The position numbers and the translations under genes are program-made. From Lineolata rhizophorae (Eukaryota; Ascomycota; Dothideomycetes; Lineolatales; Lineolataceae), in the NCBI GenBank assembly GCA_010093515.1, contig MU001678.1, positions 1,144,109 to 1,188,485 on the forward strand: a stretch of DNA of 44,377 bases, read 5' to 3'. Every line of letters starts with the position of its first letter. Position 1 is the stretch's first letter. The notes beneath the pieces were generated by a model. That model saw only the letters and a list, made by a program, of their open reading frames with translations, was not told the DNA's origin and ran no database searches. This document shows, piece after piece, positions 42,879-44,377 of this stretch.

Positions 42879-44024
42879 TCACCACACTCCTTCCCCTTGC
42901 ACCGTCATCTGACCATCCATCGTTTCTAATTGTACCCTTACGTCTTTCCTTTTCCTTTTAGCACCAGCAACTTCCTCCGCTACCACCTTGGCACCCTCCT
43001 TTACCCATCCCAGCATCCCCGAAATGCTCGGACCGACGCCGGTCCCGAGAAACCCTTTATCCTCTGGCCGCTCTTGCTCGCCCTTGGCTATATTGACCCA
43101 GTCTTCGTCCACTTCTTCCTCGAGTTTGTGCGCCGCTTCATATAATGGCTTGACTATCGCACGCACGACATAGAACTCCCCTGCCATTGTAGGTTTCCGA
43201 TACGCAATGGTGAAGCTGCTCGGCTCGCGCAACGTCGTATCCAGAGGCACCCCGTCCTCGGCGTCATCCACAGCCACCGGTGTTCCAAGGGCCACGGCTC
43301 TTGCTCCTTCTTCCTGCAGCACTGTCGCCAACGCTCCCCCGTGTGTAACACCTGGCCAACCTGCCAACGCGGGCCCGATCCACCGCACGCTTACCATTTC
43401 AACTTCCGTTCCGGCCACGCCGTTCGTGCTGCCCGTGTTTGGGGAGACGGCGACAAATCGCCGCGCGGGACCTAGTAGATGTGAGCCTGCAATCGTCTCC
43501 CGTGTCAAGCTCGTCCGCCTCTCCTTTTCGTCCGCTGTCTGCTCTTTTTCCAGCACGGCATTGGCGTAGTCTGCGAGTTGCGGTGACATTTCAGAAGGGA
43601 GCTCGCGCCAGCGGCCGCGCTCGCGGCGCAGTTCTTGTACAGTCGGTAAGGCATCGATGTCGGATTCGAGCGCTGACAGAAAGACGACATCGTCGCGCGA
43701 GCCGGATGGTGGGGCGCTCGGAGGAGCGACCGCGGTTGTAAACAGGGAGCCCGTAAAGACCCCAAGGAGAAGGAAAGGCGCGGCGAACAGAACGGTACGG
43801 CGGTAGGAACGACGTTTGGACTGTGTGGCCGAGGACCCGCCAGATGCGCTATTAGGGGTACGCTCAGCGGAAGAGCGGAAGCATGACGTCGTCGAATGGA
43901 AGAAATAGCATTCATTTGGGGTTCGTCCATATTGGACGGTTAGTCGCCGCGGACGCACCACTCGCGACACGCGCAGGCCGCGCGCCCATAGAGGGCGCAT
44001 TGTGCCTAGTCGCGGTGGTGGCAT
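42879..44024 (-). CDS. Mitochondrial hotdog-fold thioesterase-like protein
   Basis: One uninterrupted frame of 381 residues. The N-terminus is rich in Arg and free of acids for about 35 residues, as in a mitochondrial import signal, followed by one membrane helix (about 78-98, LFAAPFLLLGVFTGSLF). The C-terminal half has the hotdog core: WIGPALAGWPGVTHGGALAT at about 215-234, then FTIAYRKPTMAGEFYVVRAI, as in the 4HBT thioesterase superfamily, whose members cleave acyl-CoA thioesters. An inserted acidic and Lys-rich stretch lies between the last strands. The layout (import signal, helix, thioesterase) suggests an inner-membrane protein. The start is the first of two in-frame ATGs (codons 1 and 9). 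The substrate is not predictable. Confidence 0.85.
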   Translation of the reverse strand: MPPPRLGTMRPLWARGLRVSRVVRPRRLTVQYGRTPNECYFFHSTTSCFRSSAERTPNSASGGSSATQSKRRSYRRTVLFAAPFLLLGVFTGSLFTTAVAPPSAPPSGSRDDVVFLSALESDIDALPTVQELRRERGRWRELPSEMSPQLADYANAVLEKEQTADEKERRTSLTRETIAGSHLLGPARRFVAVSPNTGSTNGVAGTEVEMVSVRWIGPALAGWPGVTHGGALATVLQEEGARAVALGTPVAVDDAEDGVPLDTTLREPSSFTIAYRKPTMAGEFYVVRAIVKPLYEAAHKLEEEVDEDWVNIAKGEQERPEDKGFLGTGVGPSISGMLGWVKEGAKVVAEEVAGAKRKRKDVRVQLETMDGQMTVQGEGVW

Positions 44025-44244
44025 GGTAGTGCTCGTGAAGCGATTATGACGCGCGGCGAACGGGCCTCAAGCATGGCTATTGTTCCGGCTCCGCGCGTGC
44101 CAAAGAGGCACGTGGTTAGCACATGACCAGGCTTAGGCTAATAAAAGATCCAACCACTGGGTTAATCAGATAGCAATTAATTATTTCTTCTAGAACTTAA
44201 CTTGCATTTTATACCACGTGCTCTTTGTACTTTGTACGTACTTC

Positions 44245-44295
44245 TACCTCGGGCTGCATGCTTCTATCTTTACCTCGTGCTGCATACTTTCTACC
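44245..44295. repeat. Two degenerate copies of a 26-base unit
   Basis: TACCTCGGGCTGCATGCTTC at 44245 recurs as TACCTCGTGCTGCATACTTT at 44271, a period of 26 bases with a few changes. A third beginning, TACCTT, is seen at about 44292. Confidence 0.7.
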
Positions 44296-44348
44296 TTAGC
44301 CATTAATAATACTTGTAGATAAAATAGATATAACCTTTAACGTGTTTC

Positions 44349-44377
44349 ATCACCGAGTCGTCAATATCACCGAGTCG
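44349..44377. repeat. Direct repeat of ATCACCGAGTCG at the edge
   Basis: The 12-base unit occurs at 44349-44360 and 44366-44377, a period of 17 bases, and is cut by the window end, so a longer array may follow. Confidence 0.7.

Larger units (their letters stand above)
44025..44377. other. AT-rich right edge with short repeats
   Basis: This is the upstream side of the minus-strand thioesterase gene and should hold its promoter near 44025-44120. Beyond about 44140 the sequence turns AT-rich and carries short degenerate tandem repeats that run into the window edge. Confidence 0.55.

Noticed and set aside
1-44377. CRISPR arrays, rRNA genes, tRNA genes and telomere repeats
   Set aside because: I looked for regular spaced repeats, T-loop boxes on both strands and TTAGGG-type arrays and found none.

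Overview
This window looks like nuclear DNA of a filamentous ascomycete (Pezizomycotina, probably a Sordariomycete). The support is short GT...AG introns, long GC-rich genes on both strands, and a gene set of ascomycete type: RTC1, DOM34, RPS19, RPS21, a GH5 exo-1,3-beta-glucanase, a Kre9/KNH-type GPI wall protein and a Fot1/pogo-type DNA transposon. The species cannot be fixed from the sequence alone.

Layout. Positions 1-8859 hold no gene I can support: an AT-richer stretch to about 1.56 kb, then a GC-rich stretch to about 7.7 kb, then homopurine/poly-A-rich sequence. From 8860 to 12369 (minus) lies an HMT1/ABCB6-like ABC half-transporter, divergent from RTC1 (14266-19019, plus), a WD40/RING subunit of the SEACAT/GATOR2 complex; they share a 1.9 kb GC-rich region. 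Next, on the minus strand, come RPS21 (20196-20555) and a NUDT19-type Nudix hydrolase (20852-22044). A Fot1/pogo-like transposon (22932-24793) follows; it contains a 955-base assembly gap and has unequal terminal inverted repeats. Then come a single-pass membrane protein with a cysteine-rich ectodomain (25888-26637, minus) and an AT-rich desert of 2.4 kb. DOM34 (minus) and RPS19 (plus) diverge from a 284-bp region. After a 2.8-kb spacer come two cell-wall genes on the plus strand: a six-exon exo-1,3-beta-glucanase (34456-36050) and a three-exon GPI-anchored protein (37323-38369). The last pair converges: a fusion of an alpha/beta-hydrolase with a capping-enzyme-type CX5R phosphatase (about 39493-42486, plus) and a mitochondrial hotdog-fold thioesterase-like protein (42879-44024, minus).

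How the genes relate. Three genes serve translation (RPS21, DOM34, RPS19), and DOM34 and RPS19 could share a promoter. RTC1 and the ABC transporter both belong to families that act at the vacuole. The glucanase and the GPI protein both serve the wall. Otherwise this is ordinary fungal gene order and no biosynthetic cluster is visible. Exons were assigned by reading splice sites and phase by eye; all chosen introns keep the reading frame.

The most unusual item is the hydrolase-phosphatase fusion: its C-terminal domain resembles the metazoan/plant cysteine-type RNA 5'-triphosphatase, whereas fungal mRNA capping uses an unrelated Cet1-type enzyme. Other points of interest are the sub-repeated, unequal transposon ends, a 60-base C tract inside the RTC1 intron, and a 10-mer (TACTCCGTAC) repeated in the gene-free left part.
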